A stretch of 64,000 nt of DNA from contig NZ_CP098740.1 of NCBI RefSeq assembly GCF_026167665.1, positions 1,178,001 through 1,242,000 on the forward strand. The letters run 5' to 3'. The first letter of the stretch is position 1; each line of letters begins with the position of its first letter. The DNA is from Streptomyces drozdowiczii (lineage in GTDB: Bacteria; Actinomycetota; Actinomycetes; Streptomycetales; Streptomycetaceae). A program made the position numbers and the translations under genes. The notes beneath the pieces were generated by a model. The model was given only the letters and a program-made list of their open reading frames with translations. It made no database searches and was not told the origin of the DNA. Positions 31,883 to 40,539 of the stretch are shown piece by piece.

Positions 31883-33579
31883 ATGGCCGCAACCCCGGAA
31901 AAGCCCGCGCCCGCCGCGCCCCGCCGCAAGGTGGGCCGCCACCGCGGCGAGGGCCAGTGGGCGCTGGGGCACTACACCCCCCTCAACGGCAATGAGCAGT
32001 TCAAGAAGGACGACGACAGTCTCAACGTGCGGACACGCATTGAGACGATCTACTCCAAGCGCGGATTCGACTCGATCGACCCCAACGACCTTCGTGGGCG
32101 CATGCGTTGGTGGGGGCTCTACACCCAGCGCAAGGCCGGCATCGACGGCGGCAAGACCGCGGTGCTGGAGCCGGAGGAGCTGGAGGACAAGTACTTCATG
32201 ATGCGGGTCCGCATCGACGGCGGGAAGCTGACCACCGAGCAGCTGCGCGTCATCGGCGAGATCTCGCAGGAGTACGCGCGGGGCAGCGCGGACATCACCG
32301 ACCGGCAGAACGTCCAGATGCACTGGATCCGGATCGAGGACGTCCCGGCGATCTGGCAGAAGCTGGAGGCCGTGGGGCTCTCCACGACCGAGGCGTGCGG
32401 CGACTGCCCCCGCGTCATCATCGGCTCACCCGTGGCGGGTATCGCGGCCGACGAGATCATCGACGGCAGCCCGGCGGTCGACGAGATCCACTCCCGCTAC
32501 ATCGGCAGCCCCGAATTCTCCAACCTGCCGCGCAAGTTCAAGACCGCGATCTCCGGGTCCCCGGTCCAGGACGTGGTCCACGAGATCAACGACATCGCCT
32601 TCGTCGGCGTCGAACACCCCGAGCACGGACCGGGCTTCGACCTCTGGGTCGGCGGCGGGCTCTCGACCAACCCCCGGCTGGCCGAACGCCTCGGCACCTG
32701 GGTGCCGTTGGACGAGGTGCCGGACGTCTGGGCGGGCGTCGTCGGCATCTTCCGCGACTACGGCTACCGGCGGCTGCGCAACCGGGCGCGGCTGAAGTTC
32801 CTGATGGCCGACTGGGGTCCGGCGAAGTTCCGCCAGATCCTGGAGGACGAGTACCTGAAGCGCCCGCTCCTTGACGGCCCCGCCCCGGCCGAGCCGCGCA
32901 GCCGGTGGCGCGACCACATCGGCGTCCACCAGCAGCAGGACGGCCGCTTCTACGTCGGTTTCGCCCCCGGGTGGGCCGGGTCGACGGCTCGACGCTCGCC
33001 AAGATCGCGGAGCTGGCCGAGGCGCACGGCTCCGGCCGGGTCCGGACCACCGTCGAGCAGAAGATGATCATCCTCGACGTCGAGCAGGACCGCGTCGAGT
33101 CCCTGTCCGCCGGTCTGGAGGCGCTCGGCTTCCAGGTGAAGCCGTCGACCTTCCGGCGCGGCACGATGGCCTGCACCGGCATCGAGTACTGCAAGCTGGC
33201 GATCGTCGAGACCAAGGCGCGGGGCGCCTCGCTCATCGAGGAACTGGAGCGCAGGCTCCCCGACTTCGACGAGCCCCTGACCATCAACATCAACGGCTGC
33301 CCCAACGCCTGCGCCCGCATCCAGACCGCGGACATCGGCCTCAAGGGCCAGCTCGTCCTGGACGAGAACGGCGAGCAGGTGGAGGGCTACCAGGTCCACC
33401 TGGGCGGCGCCCTCGGCCTGGAGGCCGGCTTCGGCCGCAAGGTGCGCGGCCTGAAGGTCACCTCGGCCGAACTGCCCGACTACGTCGAGCGGGTGCTCGG
33501 CCGGTTCCAGGAGGAGCGCGAGGCCGACGAGCGCTTCGCGACCTGGGCGGCCCGCGCCAGTGCGGAGTCGCTGTCATGA
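31883..33579 (+). pseudogene. sir: Ferredoxin-dependent sulfite (nitrite/sulfite) reductase, frameshifted
   Basis: The two frames join to about 565 residues, the normal length of actinobacterial sulfite reductase. The first part has TEACGDCPRVIIGSPVAGI and VGGGLSTNPRLAERLG. The second has the [4Fe-4S]-siroheme cysteines ACTGIEYCKLA (C-x5-C) and NINGCPNACAR (C-x3-C). The break is at about 32966-32985 in GCCCCCGGGTGGG: one more C restores Phe-Ala-Pro-Arg-Val-Gly. The enzyme reduces sulfite to sulfide with six electrons in the cytoplasm. It is the only sulfite reductase seen in an otherwise complete pathway, so loss would be costly; a base-calling error is the better explanation. It overlaps the zinc-ribbon gene by ATGA. 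Confidence 0.88.
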
Positions 33580-33755
33580 GCGAGCGCGCCGCCCCGTTCC
33601 ACTGCCCCTACTGCGGCGACGAGGACCTGCGCCCGCACGAGGCCGGGCACGGGGCATGGGAATGCGCCTCCTGCAATCGAGCGTTCCAGCTGAAGTTCCT
33701 GGGCCTGCTGAGCCGGGGGCTGACGCCCAACAACGTTGGAGGGGACGGGATATGA
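33576..33755 (+). CDS. Small zinc-ribbon protein in the sulfite reductase operon
   Basis: 59 residues. Two CxxC knuckles (FHCPYCGDEDL and WECASCNRAF) should bind one zinc ion. The remaining sequence is short and basic, ending LLSRGLTPNNVGGDGI. The ATG overlaps the sulfite reductase stop and its own stop overlaps the cysH ATG, so the three are translationally coupled. The equivalent position in S. coelicolor also has a small gene. It may deliver or stabilise a cofactor or a redox partner; the function is unknown. Confidence 0.85.
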   Translation: MSERAAPFHCPYCGDEDLRPHEAGHGAWECASCNRAFQLKFLGLLSRGLTPNNVGGDGI

Positions 33756-34468
33756 CGGTCACCCAGAACATCGACACGCTCACCGACGAGGACCTGCGGG
33801 AGCTGGCCGAGCGGGCCGGGCGCGAGCTGGAGGACGCCTCCGCCCTCGACATCCTCAGGTGGGCCGCCGACACCTTCGGGCCCCGGTTCTGTGTCACCTC
33901 CTCGATGGAGGACGCGGTCGTCGCCCACCTCGCCTCCCGGGTGATGCCCGGCGTGGACGTGGTGTTCCTCGACACCGGCTACCACTTCGAGGAGACCATC
34001 GGGACCCGGGACGCGGTCGACGCCGTCATGGACGTCAACGTCATCACGCTGACCCCGCGGCAGACGGTCGCCGAGCAGGACGCCGAGTACGGGCCGAAGC
34101 TGCACGACCGCGACCCCGACCTCTGCTGCAAGCTGCGCAAGGTCAAGCCGCTGGAAGAGGGCCTGACCGGATACGCCGCCTGGGCGACCGGGCTGCGCCG
34201 CGACGAGTCCCCGACCCGGGCGAACACCCCGGTGGTCGGCTGGGACGAGAAGCGCCGGAAGGTGAAGGTCTCGCCGATCGCCCGCTGGACCCAGGACGAC
34301 GTGGACGCCTACGTCGCCGAGCACGGAGTGCTCACCAACCCGCTGCTGATGGACGGCTACGCCTCCGTGGGCTGCGCGCCCTGCACCCGCCGGGTGCTGG
34401 AGGGCGAGGACGCCCGGGCCGGCCGCTGGGCCGGGCGCGGCAAGACCGAGTGCGGGCTGCACGGCTGA
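33752..34468 (+). CDS. cysH: Phosphoadenylyl/adenylyl-sulfate reductase
   Basis: 238 residues. The ATP-sulfurylase-like PP-loop region is present (RFCVTSSMEDAVVAHL; VVFLDTGYHFEETI). Two cysteine pairs, DLCCKLRKVKPL and VGCAPCTR, are the [4Fe-4S] ligands (CC...CxxC) that mark the APS-reducing type. The catalytic Cys is in the C-terminal ECGLHG. The enzyme reduces APS (or PAPS) to sulfite using thioredoxin or mycoredoxin. Because the CC-CxxC signature favours APS, the neighbouring APS kinase (cysC) may serve PAPS needs elsewhere. Start ATG 33752 overlaps the previous stop. Confidence 0.93.
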   Translation: MTVTQNIDTLTDEDLRELAERAGRELEDASALDILRWAADTFGPRFCVTSSMEDAVVAHLASRVMPGVDVVFLDTGYHFEETIGTRDAVDAVMDVNVITLTPRQTVAEQDAEYGPKLHDRDPDLCCKLRKVKPLEEGLTGYAAWATGLRRDESPTRANTPVVGWDEKRRKVKVSPIARWTQDDVDAYVAEHGVLTNPLLMDGYASVGCAPCTRRVLEGEDARAGRWAGRGKTECGLHG

Positions 34469-34491
34469 TGACGACTGATCAGGAGACTTCG

Positions 34492-35037
34492 ATGAGCGTG
34501 ACGGAGACGGGGGCCACCGTCTGGCTGACCGGTCTGCCGAGCGCCGGCAAGACCACCATCGCCTATGAACTCGCCGGGCGGCTGCGCTCCGAGGGCCACC
34601 GCGTGGAGGTGCTCGACGGCGACGAGATCCGCGAGTTCCTCTCGGCGGGCCTCGGCTTCTCGCGCGAGGACCGGCACACCAACGTGCAGCGGATCGGCTT
34701 CGTCGCCGAGCTGCTGGCGGCCAACGGCGTCAAGGTGCTGGTCCCGGTCATCGCCCCGTACGCGGACAGCAGGGACGCCGTCCGCAAGCGGCACCAGGCC
34801 GAGGGCACCGCGTATCTGGAGGTGCACGTCGCCACTCCGGTCGAGGTGTGCTCGGAGCGCGATGTGAAGGGTCTCTACGCCAAGCAGGCGGCGGGCGAGA
34901 TCAGTGGCCTCACCGGGGTGGACGACCCCTACGAGGCGCCGGAGTCACCGGATCTGCGGATAGAGTCGCACCGCCAGACCGTGCAGGAGTCCGCGGCGGA
35001 GCTGTACGCGCTGCTGAGCGAGAGGGGTGCGGCATGA
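34492..35037 (+). CDS. cysC: Adenylyl-sulfate kinase
   Basis: 181 residues. P-loop GLPSAGKTT, DGDEIREFLSAGLGFSREDRHTNVQRIG (APS-binding), then VPVIAPYADSRDAVR and GLYAKQAAGEISGLTGVDDPYEAPESPDL, all typical of APS kinase. It phosphorylates APS at the 3' position to PAPS. An ATG at 34468 overlaps the cysH stop, but ATG 34492 has AGGAG at six bases and gives the usual N-terminus. Its stop overlaps the cysD start (ATGA). Confidence 0.93.
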   Translation: MSVTETGATVWLTGLPSAGKTTIAYELAGRLRSEGHRVEVLDGDEIREFLSAGLGFSREDRHTNVQRIGFVAELLAANGVKVLVPVIAPYADSRDAVRKRHQAEGTAYLEVHVATPVEVCSERDVKGLYAKQAAGEISGLTGVDDPYEAPESPDLRIESHRQTVQESAAELYALLSERGAA

Positions 35038-35969
35038 CGACCGTCGCGACCGTGCATGAGGGCACCGACCATCCGTACGCGCTGAGCCACCTGGACTCGC
35101 TGGAGTCCGAGGCGGTGCACATCTTCCGCGAGGTGGCGGGCGAGTTCGAGCGGCCGGTGATCCTGTTCTCGGGCGGCAAGGACTCGATCCTGATGCTGCA
35201 CCTGGCGCTCAAGGCGTTCGCGCCGGCGCCGGTGCCGTTCGCCCTGCTGCATGTGGACACCGGGCACAACTTCCCCGAGGTGCTGGCCTACCGCGACCGC
35301 GTGGTCGCCGAGCACGGGCTGCGGCTGCACGTCGCCTCCGTGCAGGAGTACATCGACGCCGGGAAGCTCCGCGAGCGCCCCGACGGCACCCGCAACCCGC
35401 TCCAGACCGTGCCGCTGACCGAGGCCATCCAGCAGCACCGCTTCGACGCGGTGTTCGGCGGCGGCCGGCGCGACGAGGAGAAGGCGCGCGCCAAGGAGCG
35501 GGTCTTCTCGCTGCGCGACGAGTTCTCCCAGTGGGACCCGCGCCGCCAGCGCCCCGAGCTGTGGCAGCTGTACAACGGCCGGCACGCGCCCGGCGAGCAC
35601 GTCCGGGTCTTCCCGATCTCCAACTGGACCGAGCTGGACGTCTGGCAGTACATCGAGCGCGAGGGGATCGAGCTGCCGGAGATCTACTTCGCCCACGAGC
35701 GCGAGGTGTTCAACCGCAACGGCATGTGGCTGACCGCGGGCGACTGGGGCGGCCCCAAGGAGCACGAGAAGACGGAGACCCGGCAGGTGCGCTACCGCAC
35801 GGTCGGCGACATGTCGTGCACCGGCGCCGTCGACTCCGACGCCACCACCCTTGACGCCGTGATCACCGAGATCGCCGCCTCCCGGCTCACCGAGCGGGGC
35901 GCGACCCGCGCCGACGACAAGATGTCCGAGGCCGCGATGGAGGACCGTAAGCGCGAGGGGTACTTCTGA
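35034..35969 (+). CDS. cysD: Sulfate adenylyltransferase small subunit
   Basis: 311 residues. PP-loop RPVILFSGGKDSILMLHLAL, LLHVDTGHNFPEVLAYRD, GGGRRDEEKARAKER, and VRYRTVGDMSCTGAVDSDA, the CysD hallmarks. Together with CysN it forms APS from ATP and sulfate, the first step of sulfate activation. ATG 35034 overlaps the cysC stop. The next gene, cysN, begins 162 bp later, after a repeat-like stretch rather than directly. Confidence 0.95.
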   Translation: MTTVATVHEGTDHPYALSHLDSLESEAVHIFREVAGEFERPVILFSGGKDSILMLHLALKAFAPAPVPFALLHVDTGHNFPEVLAYRDRVVAEHGLRLHVASVQEYIDAGKLRERPDGTRNPLQTVPLTEAIQQHRFDAVFGGGRRDEEKARAKERVFSLRDEFSQWDPRRQRPELWQLYNGRHAPGEHVRVFPISNWTELDVWQYIEREGIELPEIYFAHEREVFNRNGMWLTAGDWGGPKEHEKTETRQVRYRTVGDMSCTGAVDSDATTLDAVITEIAASRLTERGATRADDKMSEAAMEDRKREGYF

Positions 35970-35984
35970 GGGCCTCTCGCGTGG

Positions 35985-36110
35985 ACCATGCCGGGCTCGC
36001 GCGGCCTGGCTCCGCACCTCGCCGCGTTGTCGTCCATCGCCAACGCTCGGCGTTGCCTCAATCCTCCGCCTTGCGACGCACGGCACCAGACCCCGCTCCC
36101 TGATCCGGCC
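35985..36110. repeat. Candidate dispersed repeat between cysD and cysN
   Basis: The 162-bp gap is noncoding and contains CCTCCGCCTTGCGACGCACG and nearby CGCCAACGCTCGGCGTTGCC, with the small inverted repeat AACGC/GCGTT. Its style resembles repeats scattered between streptomycete genes; only one copy is seen in this window, so the assignment is tentative. Confidence 0.3.
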
Positions 36111-36131
36111 TGATCCACACGAGAGGCCCCC

Positions 36132-37463
36132 ATGACCACCACAGCTGAGCAGTTGAGCGCCACCACCCTGCTGCGCTTCGCCACCGCCGGCTCCGTCGAC
36201 GACGGCAAGTCCACCCTCGTGGGACGGCTGCTGCACGACTCCAAGTCGGTCCTCACCGACCAGCTGGAGGCCGTCGAGCACGCCTCGCGCAACCGGGGCC
36301 AGGAGGCGCCGGACCTGGCGCTGCTCACCGACGGGCTGCGCGCCGAGCGCGAGCAGGGCATCACCATCGACGTGGCCTACCGCTACTTCGCGACGCCCCG
36401 GCGCCGGTTCATCCTCGCCGACACCCCGGGCCATGTGCAGTACACCCGCAACATGGTCACCGGAGCCTCCACGGCCGAGCTGGCCGTGGTCCTGGTCGAC
36501 GCCCGCAACGGGGTGGTCGAGCAGACCCGCCGGCACGCCGCCGTCGCCGCCCTGCTGCGCGTCCCGCACGTCGTCCTGGCCGTCAACAAGATGGACCTGG
36601 TGGAGTACGCGGAGCCGGTGTTCGCCGCGATAGCCGAGGAGTTCACCGCGTACGCGGCATCGCTCGGGGTCCCCGAGATCACCGCGATCCCGATCTCCGC
36701 GCTGGCCGGCGACAACGTCGTGGAGCCGTCCGCGCACATGGACTGGTACGGCGGCCCGACGGTCCTGGAGCACCTGGAGACCGTCCCGGTCAGCCACGAC
36801 CTGACCGGCTGCCACGCCCGCTTCCCGGTCCAGTACGTGATCCGGCCGCAGACCGCGGAGCACCCCGACTACCGGGGCTACGCGGGCCAGATCGCCGCCG
36901 GCGTGTTCCGGGTCGGCGAGTCCGTGACCGTGCTGCCCTCGGGCCGTACCTCCACGATCGAGGGCATCGACCTGCTCGGGGAGCCCGTGGACATCGCCTG
37001 GGCGCCCCAGTCGGTGACCCTGCGCCTGGCGGACGACATCGACGTCTCGCGCGGCGACCTCATCGCGCCGGTGGACGACGCGCCGGCCGTCACCCAGGAC
37101 GTCGAGGCGACCGTCTGCCATGTCGCGGACGAACCGCTCACCGTGGGCCGGCGGGTGCTCCTCAAGCACACCACGCGCACGGTCAAGGCGATCGTCAAGG
37201 ACATCCCCTCACGGCTGACCCTGGACGACCTCTCGCAGCACCCGGCCCCGGGCAAGCTGGTCGCCAACGACATCGGCCGGGTCGTGGTCCGGACCGCCGA
37301 GCCGCTGGCGCTCGACGCGTACGCCGACTCGCGCCGCACCGGTTCCTTCCTGCTGATCGACCCGGCGGACGGCACCACCCTCTCGGCGGGCATGGCGGGC
37401 GCCTCGTTCGCCGCCGCCGAGGAGCCGCCGGCCGCGGACGACGACGCGGAGTGGGACTTCTGA
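36132..37463 (+). CDS. cysN: Sulfate adenylyltransferase large subunit (GTPase)
   Basis: 443 residues. The EF-Tu-like GTPase has GSVDDGKSTLVGRLLHD (G1), DTPGHVQYTRNMVTGAS (G3) and NKMDLVEYAEP (G4). Beta-barrel domains II and III follow (about 225-330 and 335-430). GTP hydrolysis drives sulfate adenylylation by CysD. It is not fused to APS kinase, consistent with separate cysC. The stop TGATG overlaps a possible tiny ORF, and the sulfonate/sulfate ABC genes follow 243 bp later. Confidence 0.95.
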   Translation: MTTTAEQLSATTLLRFATAGSVDDGKSTLVGRLLHDSKSVLTDQLEAVEHASRNRGQEAPDLALLTDGLRAEREQGITIDVAYRYFATPRRRFILADTPGHVQYTRNMVTGASTAELAVVLVDARNGVVEQTRRHAAVAALLRVPHVVLAVNKMDLVEYAEPVFAAIAEEFTAYAASLGVPEITAIPISALAGDNVVEPSAHMDWYGGPTVLEHLETVPVSHDLTGCHARFPVQYVIRPQTAEHPDYRGYAGQIAAGVFRVGESVTVLPSGRTSTIEGIDLLGEPVDIAWAPQSVTLRLADDIDVSRGDLIAPVDDAPAVTQDVEATVCHVADEPLTVGRRVLLKHTTRTVKAIVKDIPSRLTLDDLSQHPAPGKLVANDIGRVVVRTAEPLALDAYADSRRTGSFLLIDPADGTTLSAGMAGASFAAAEEPPAADDDAEWDF

Positions 37464-37706
37464 TGAGCACGGACTTCTTCTCGACCTTCGCCAAGGAGGG
37501 CGGCCGCGTCGGCAGCGGCGCGCTGGGCAGCGGTCAGGGCGGTGTCGGGCGATGTGCGCGATGACGTACGCGCACTGCCCGCGCGCCCTGCAGCACCACC
37601 AGCACCGCACGCACCGCCTGTTCAGACGAAGACCTGCCGACTTCCCGGCCGCGCCCCCGCACGCACGAGGGGCGTGAGCACCGGGCCTCCGAGAGGAAGA
37701 CCTCCC

Positions 37707-38816
37707 GTGCCTGCCCCCCGTACCACGCTGCGCCGCAACATCGCCGCCGTCGCCGCCCTGCCCCTGCTGGCCGTGGCGCTGACCGCCTGCGGCTACGGCT
37801 CCGACTCGGCGGACGACGCCAAGAAGGTCAACGCGGCCAGTGGCAAGAAGCTCTCCGCCGACACCGTGCGCATCGGGTACTTCCCGAACCTCACGCACGC
37901 CACCGCGCTCGTGGGCGACCAGGAGGGTCTGTTCCAGAAGGAGCTGGGCGGCACCCAGCTCAAGACGGCCACCTTCAACGCCGGCCCGTCCGAGATCGAG
38001 GCGCTGAACGCCAACTCGATCGACATCGGCTTCATCGGCCCCTCGCCGTCCATCAACGGCTACACCAAGTCCAAGGGCCAGAACCTGCGGATCATCGGCG
38101 GCTCCGCGTCCGGCGGCGTCAAGCTCGTCGTGAACCCGAAGAAGATCAAGACCCTGGACGACCTCAAGGGCAAGAAGATCGCCACCCCGCAGCTCGGCAA
38201 CACCCAGGACGTGGCGTTCCTCAACTGGATCTCCGAGAAGGGCTGGAAGGTCGACGCCCAGAGCGGCAAGGGCGACGTCTCCGTCGTCCGTACGGACAAC
38301 AAGGTGACCCCGGATGCCTACAAGTCCGGTTCCATCGACGGCGCCTGGGTCCCCGAGCCGACCGCCTCCAAGCTGGTCGCCGAGGGTGCGAAGGAACTGC
38401 TGGACGAGTCGACGCTGTGGCCGGACGACAAGTTCGTGATCACCAACATCATCGTGTCGCAGAAGTTCCTCAAGGATCACCCGGACGTCGTCGAGGCCGT
38501 CCTGCGCGGCTCGGTGAAGACCAACGCCTGGATCAACGCCAACCCGGACAAGGCCAAGGCCTCCGCGAACGCCGCGCTGAAGAAGCTCACCGGCAAGGAG
38601 CTGCCCGCCGAGGTCATCGACCCCGCCTGGAAGTCGATCCAGATCACCGACGACCCGCTGGCCGCGACGCTCGACGCGCAGGCCCAGCACGCGGTCAAGG
38701 CCGGTCTCCTGGAGAAGCCCGACCTCAAGGGCATCTACGACCTGAAGCCGCTCAACAAGATCCTCAAGGCCGCGGGCGAGCCCGAGGCCGACGACGCCGG
38801 TCTCGGCGTCAAGTAA
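37707..38816 (+). CDS. ssuA: Sulfonate/nitrate-type ABC transporter substrate-binding lipoprotein
   Basis: 369 residues. GTG start with GAGAGGAAGA upstream. The lipoprotein signal ends LLAVALTAC, so Cys is acylated and the protein is tethered outside the membrane. The NMT1/SsuA-type fold begins VRIGYFPNLTHATALVGDQEGLFQKEL and continues FNAGPSEIEALNANSIDIGFIGPSPSINGY. The location after cysN and before matching ATPase and permease genes indicates uptake of a sulfonate or other organosulfur compound, though aliphatic sulfonate, nitrate and taurine binders are hard to separate by sequence. Confidence 0.88.
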   Translation: MPAPRTTLRRNIAAVAALPLLAVALTACGYGSDSADDAKKVNAASGKKLSADTVRIGYFPNLTHATALVGDQEGLFQKELGGTQLKTATFNAGPSEIEALNANSIDIGFIGPSPSINGYTKSKGQNLRIIGGSASGGVKLVVNPKKIKTLDDLKGKKIATPQLGNTQDVAFLNWISEKGWKVDAQSGKGDVSVVRTDNKVTPDAYKSGSIDGAWVPEPTASKLVAEGAKELLDESTLWPDDKFVITNIIVSQKFLKDHPDVVEAVLRGSVKTNAWINANPDKAKASANAALKKLTGKELPAEVIDPAWKSIQITDDPLAATLDAQAQHAVKAGLLEKPDLKGIYDLKPLNKILKAAGEPEADDAGLGVK

Positions 38817-38850
38817 CCAGCCGCCCGAAGACTCCCAGGAGGTGACGACC

Positions 38851-39639
38851 ATGGCGAACACCCTCACCAAGGCCGAGGACCGTGTCTCGGTCGGGCACGC
38901 CGCCCGTATCGCGCACGTCTCGAAGTCCTTCGCCGGGCCCGCGGGAACGCAGCTGGTCCTGGACGACATCACGCTCGATGTCGCCCCGGGCGAGTTCGTC
39001 ACCCTCCTGGGAGCCTCCGGGTGCGGCAAGTCCACGCTGCTCAACCTGGTGGCCGGCCTGGACCGGCCGACCGCGGGGACCATCGAGACCCCGGGCGGCC
39101 GCCCGGCGCTGATGTTCCAGGAGCACGCCCTGTTCCCGTGGCTGACCGCGGGCAAGAACATCGAACTGGCCCTGCGCCTGCGCGGGGTGCCCAAGTCGCA
39201 GCGCCGCGCCGAGGCGGAACGGCTGCTGGAGCTGGTCCGGCTCGGCGGGGCGTACGGGAAGCGGGTGCACGAGCTGTCCGGCGGGATGCGGCAGCGCGTG
39301 GCGATGGCCCGCGCGCTCGCCCAGGACAGCCAACTGCTGCTGATGGACGAGCCGTTCGCCGCGCTCGACGCCATCACCCGCGATGTGCTGCACGACGAGC
39401 TGACCCGGATCTGGCGCGAGACGAACGTCTCGGTCCTCTTCGTCACACACAACGTGCGCGAGGCCGTCCGCCTCGCCGAGCGCGTGGTGCTGCTCTCGTC
39501 CCGCCCCGGCCGGATCGCCCGTGAGTGGACGGTCGACATCGAGCAGCCGCGCCGTATCGAGGACACCGCCGTCGCGGAACTGTCCGTCGAGATCACCGAA
39601 CAACTGCGTGGGGAGATCCGCCGTCATGGCCAGCACTGA
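38851..39639 (+). CDS. ssuB: Sulfonate-type ABC transporter ATP-binding protein
   Basis: 262 residues. Walker A GASGCGKST, Q-loop ALMFQEHALFPWLTAGKNI, signature LSGGMRQRVAMARALAQ, Walker B LLLMDEPFAALDAI and the switch His in FVTHNVREAV, as in SsuB/TauB. It powers the permease encoded next. AGGAGG lies nine bases before ATG 38851. The ATP-binding gene overlaps the permease start by 14 bp, typical of tight co-translation. Confidence 0.92.
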   Translation: MANTLTKAEDRVSVGHAARIAHVSKSFAGPAGTQLVLDDITLDVAPGEFVTLLGASGCGKSTLLNLVAGLDRPTAGTIETPGGRPALMFQEHALFPWLTAGKNIELALRLRGVPKSQRRAEAERLLELVRLGGAYGKRVHELSGGMRQRVAMARALAQDSQLLLMDEPFAALDAITRDVLHDELTRIWRETNVSVLFVTHNVREAVRLAERVVLLSSRPGRIAREWTVDIEQPRRIEDTAVAELSVEITEQLRGEIRRHGQH

Positions 39640-40531
39640 CATCAAGTCGGACGAGGCGGGGTCCGGCCGGAAGCCGGACGACCTGGCCGGTCTCGAAGCC
39701 GGTCTGGACGCCCTGGACGCGGTGCAGGTGCAGCGCACCCCGGTGCGCGAGGTCCTGCTGCGCAAGGTCCTGCCGCCGGTGCTCGCGGTGGCCCTGGTCC
39801 TCGTCGTCTGGCAGCTGCTCGTCTGGGGCGAGGTGACCGAGGACTACAAGCTGCCCGCGCCGTCCGCCGTCTGGGACAGCGCCCACGACATGTGGCTCCA
39901 GGGGACGCTGCTCGACGTGGTGTGGACCAGCATCTCGCGCGGTCTGCTCGGCTTCCTGCTGTCGGTCGCGATCGGTACGCCGCTGGGGCTGCTGGTGGCC
40001 CGGGTGAAGTTCGTCCGGGCCGCGATCGGCCCGATCCTGTCCGGGCTCCAGTCGCTGCCCTCGGTGGCCTGGGTGGCGCCGGCGGTGATCTGGCTCGGGC
40101 TGAACGACTCGATGATGTTCGCGGTCATCCTGCTCGGCGCGGTGCCCTCGATCGCCAACGGGCTCGTCTCGGGCGTCGACCAGGTGCCCCCGCTCTTCCT
40201 GCGGGCCGGGCGCACGCTCGGCGCGACCGGGCTGCGCGGGACCTGGCTGATCGTCATGCCGGCCGCTCTGCCGGGCTATCTGGCGGGCCTCAAGCAGGGC
40301 TGGGCGTTCTCCTGGCGTTCGCTGATGGCCGCCGAGATCATCGCCTCGTCGCCGGACCTCGGCCTCGGGCTCGGCCAGCTGCTGGAGAACGGCCGCAACA
40401 ACGCGGACATGCCGGGGATCTTCCTCGCCATCCTCCTGATCCTGTTCGTCGGCATCGCCATCGACCTGCTCATCTTCAGCCCGCTGGAGCGGTGGGTGCT
40501 GCGCAGCCGCGGTCTCCTCGTCAAGAACTGA
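39626..40531 (+). CDS. ssuC: Sulfonate-type ABC transporter permease
   Basis: 301 residues. About six membrane helices from residue 55 on (VLAVALVLVVWQLLVW; LGFLLSVAIGTPLGLLV). The binding-protein-dependent transport loop (EAA-like) has GATGLRGTWLIVMPAALPGYLAGLKQGWAFSWRSLMAAEI. The N-terminal extension of about 40 charged residues is cytoplasmic. It forms the channel of the ssuABC importer with ssuA and ssuB. Confidence 0.92.
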   Translation: MASTDIKSDEAGSGRKPDDLAGLEAGLDALDAVQVQRTPVREVLLRKVLPPVLAVALVLVVWQLLVWGEVTEDYKLPAPSAVWDSAHDMWLQGTLLDVVWTSISRGLLGFLLSVAIGTPLGLLVARVKFVRAAIGPILSGLQSLPSVAWVAPAVIWLGLNDSMMFAVILLGAVPSIANGLVSGVDQVPPLFLRAGRTLGATGLRGTWLIVMPAALPGYLAGLKQGWAFSWRSLMAAEIIASSPDLGLGLGQLLENGRNNADMPGIFLAILLILFVGIAIDLLIFSPLERWVLRSRGLLVKN

Positions 40532-40539
40532 GCGCTTCC

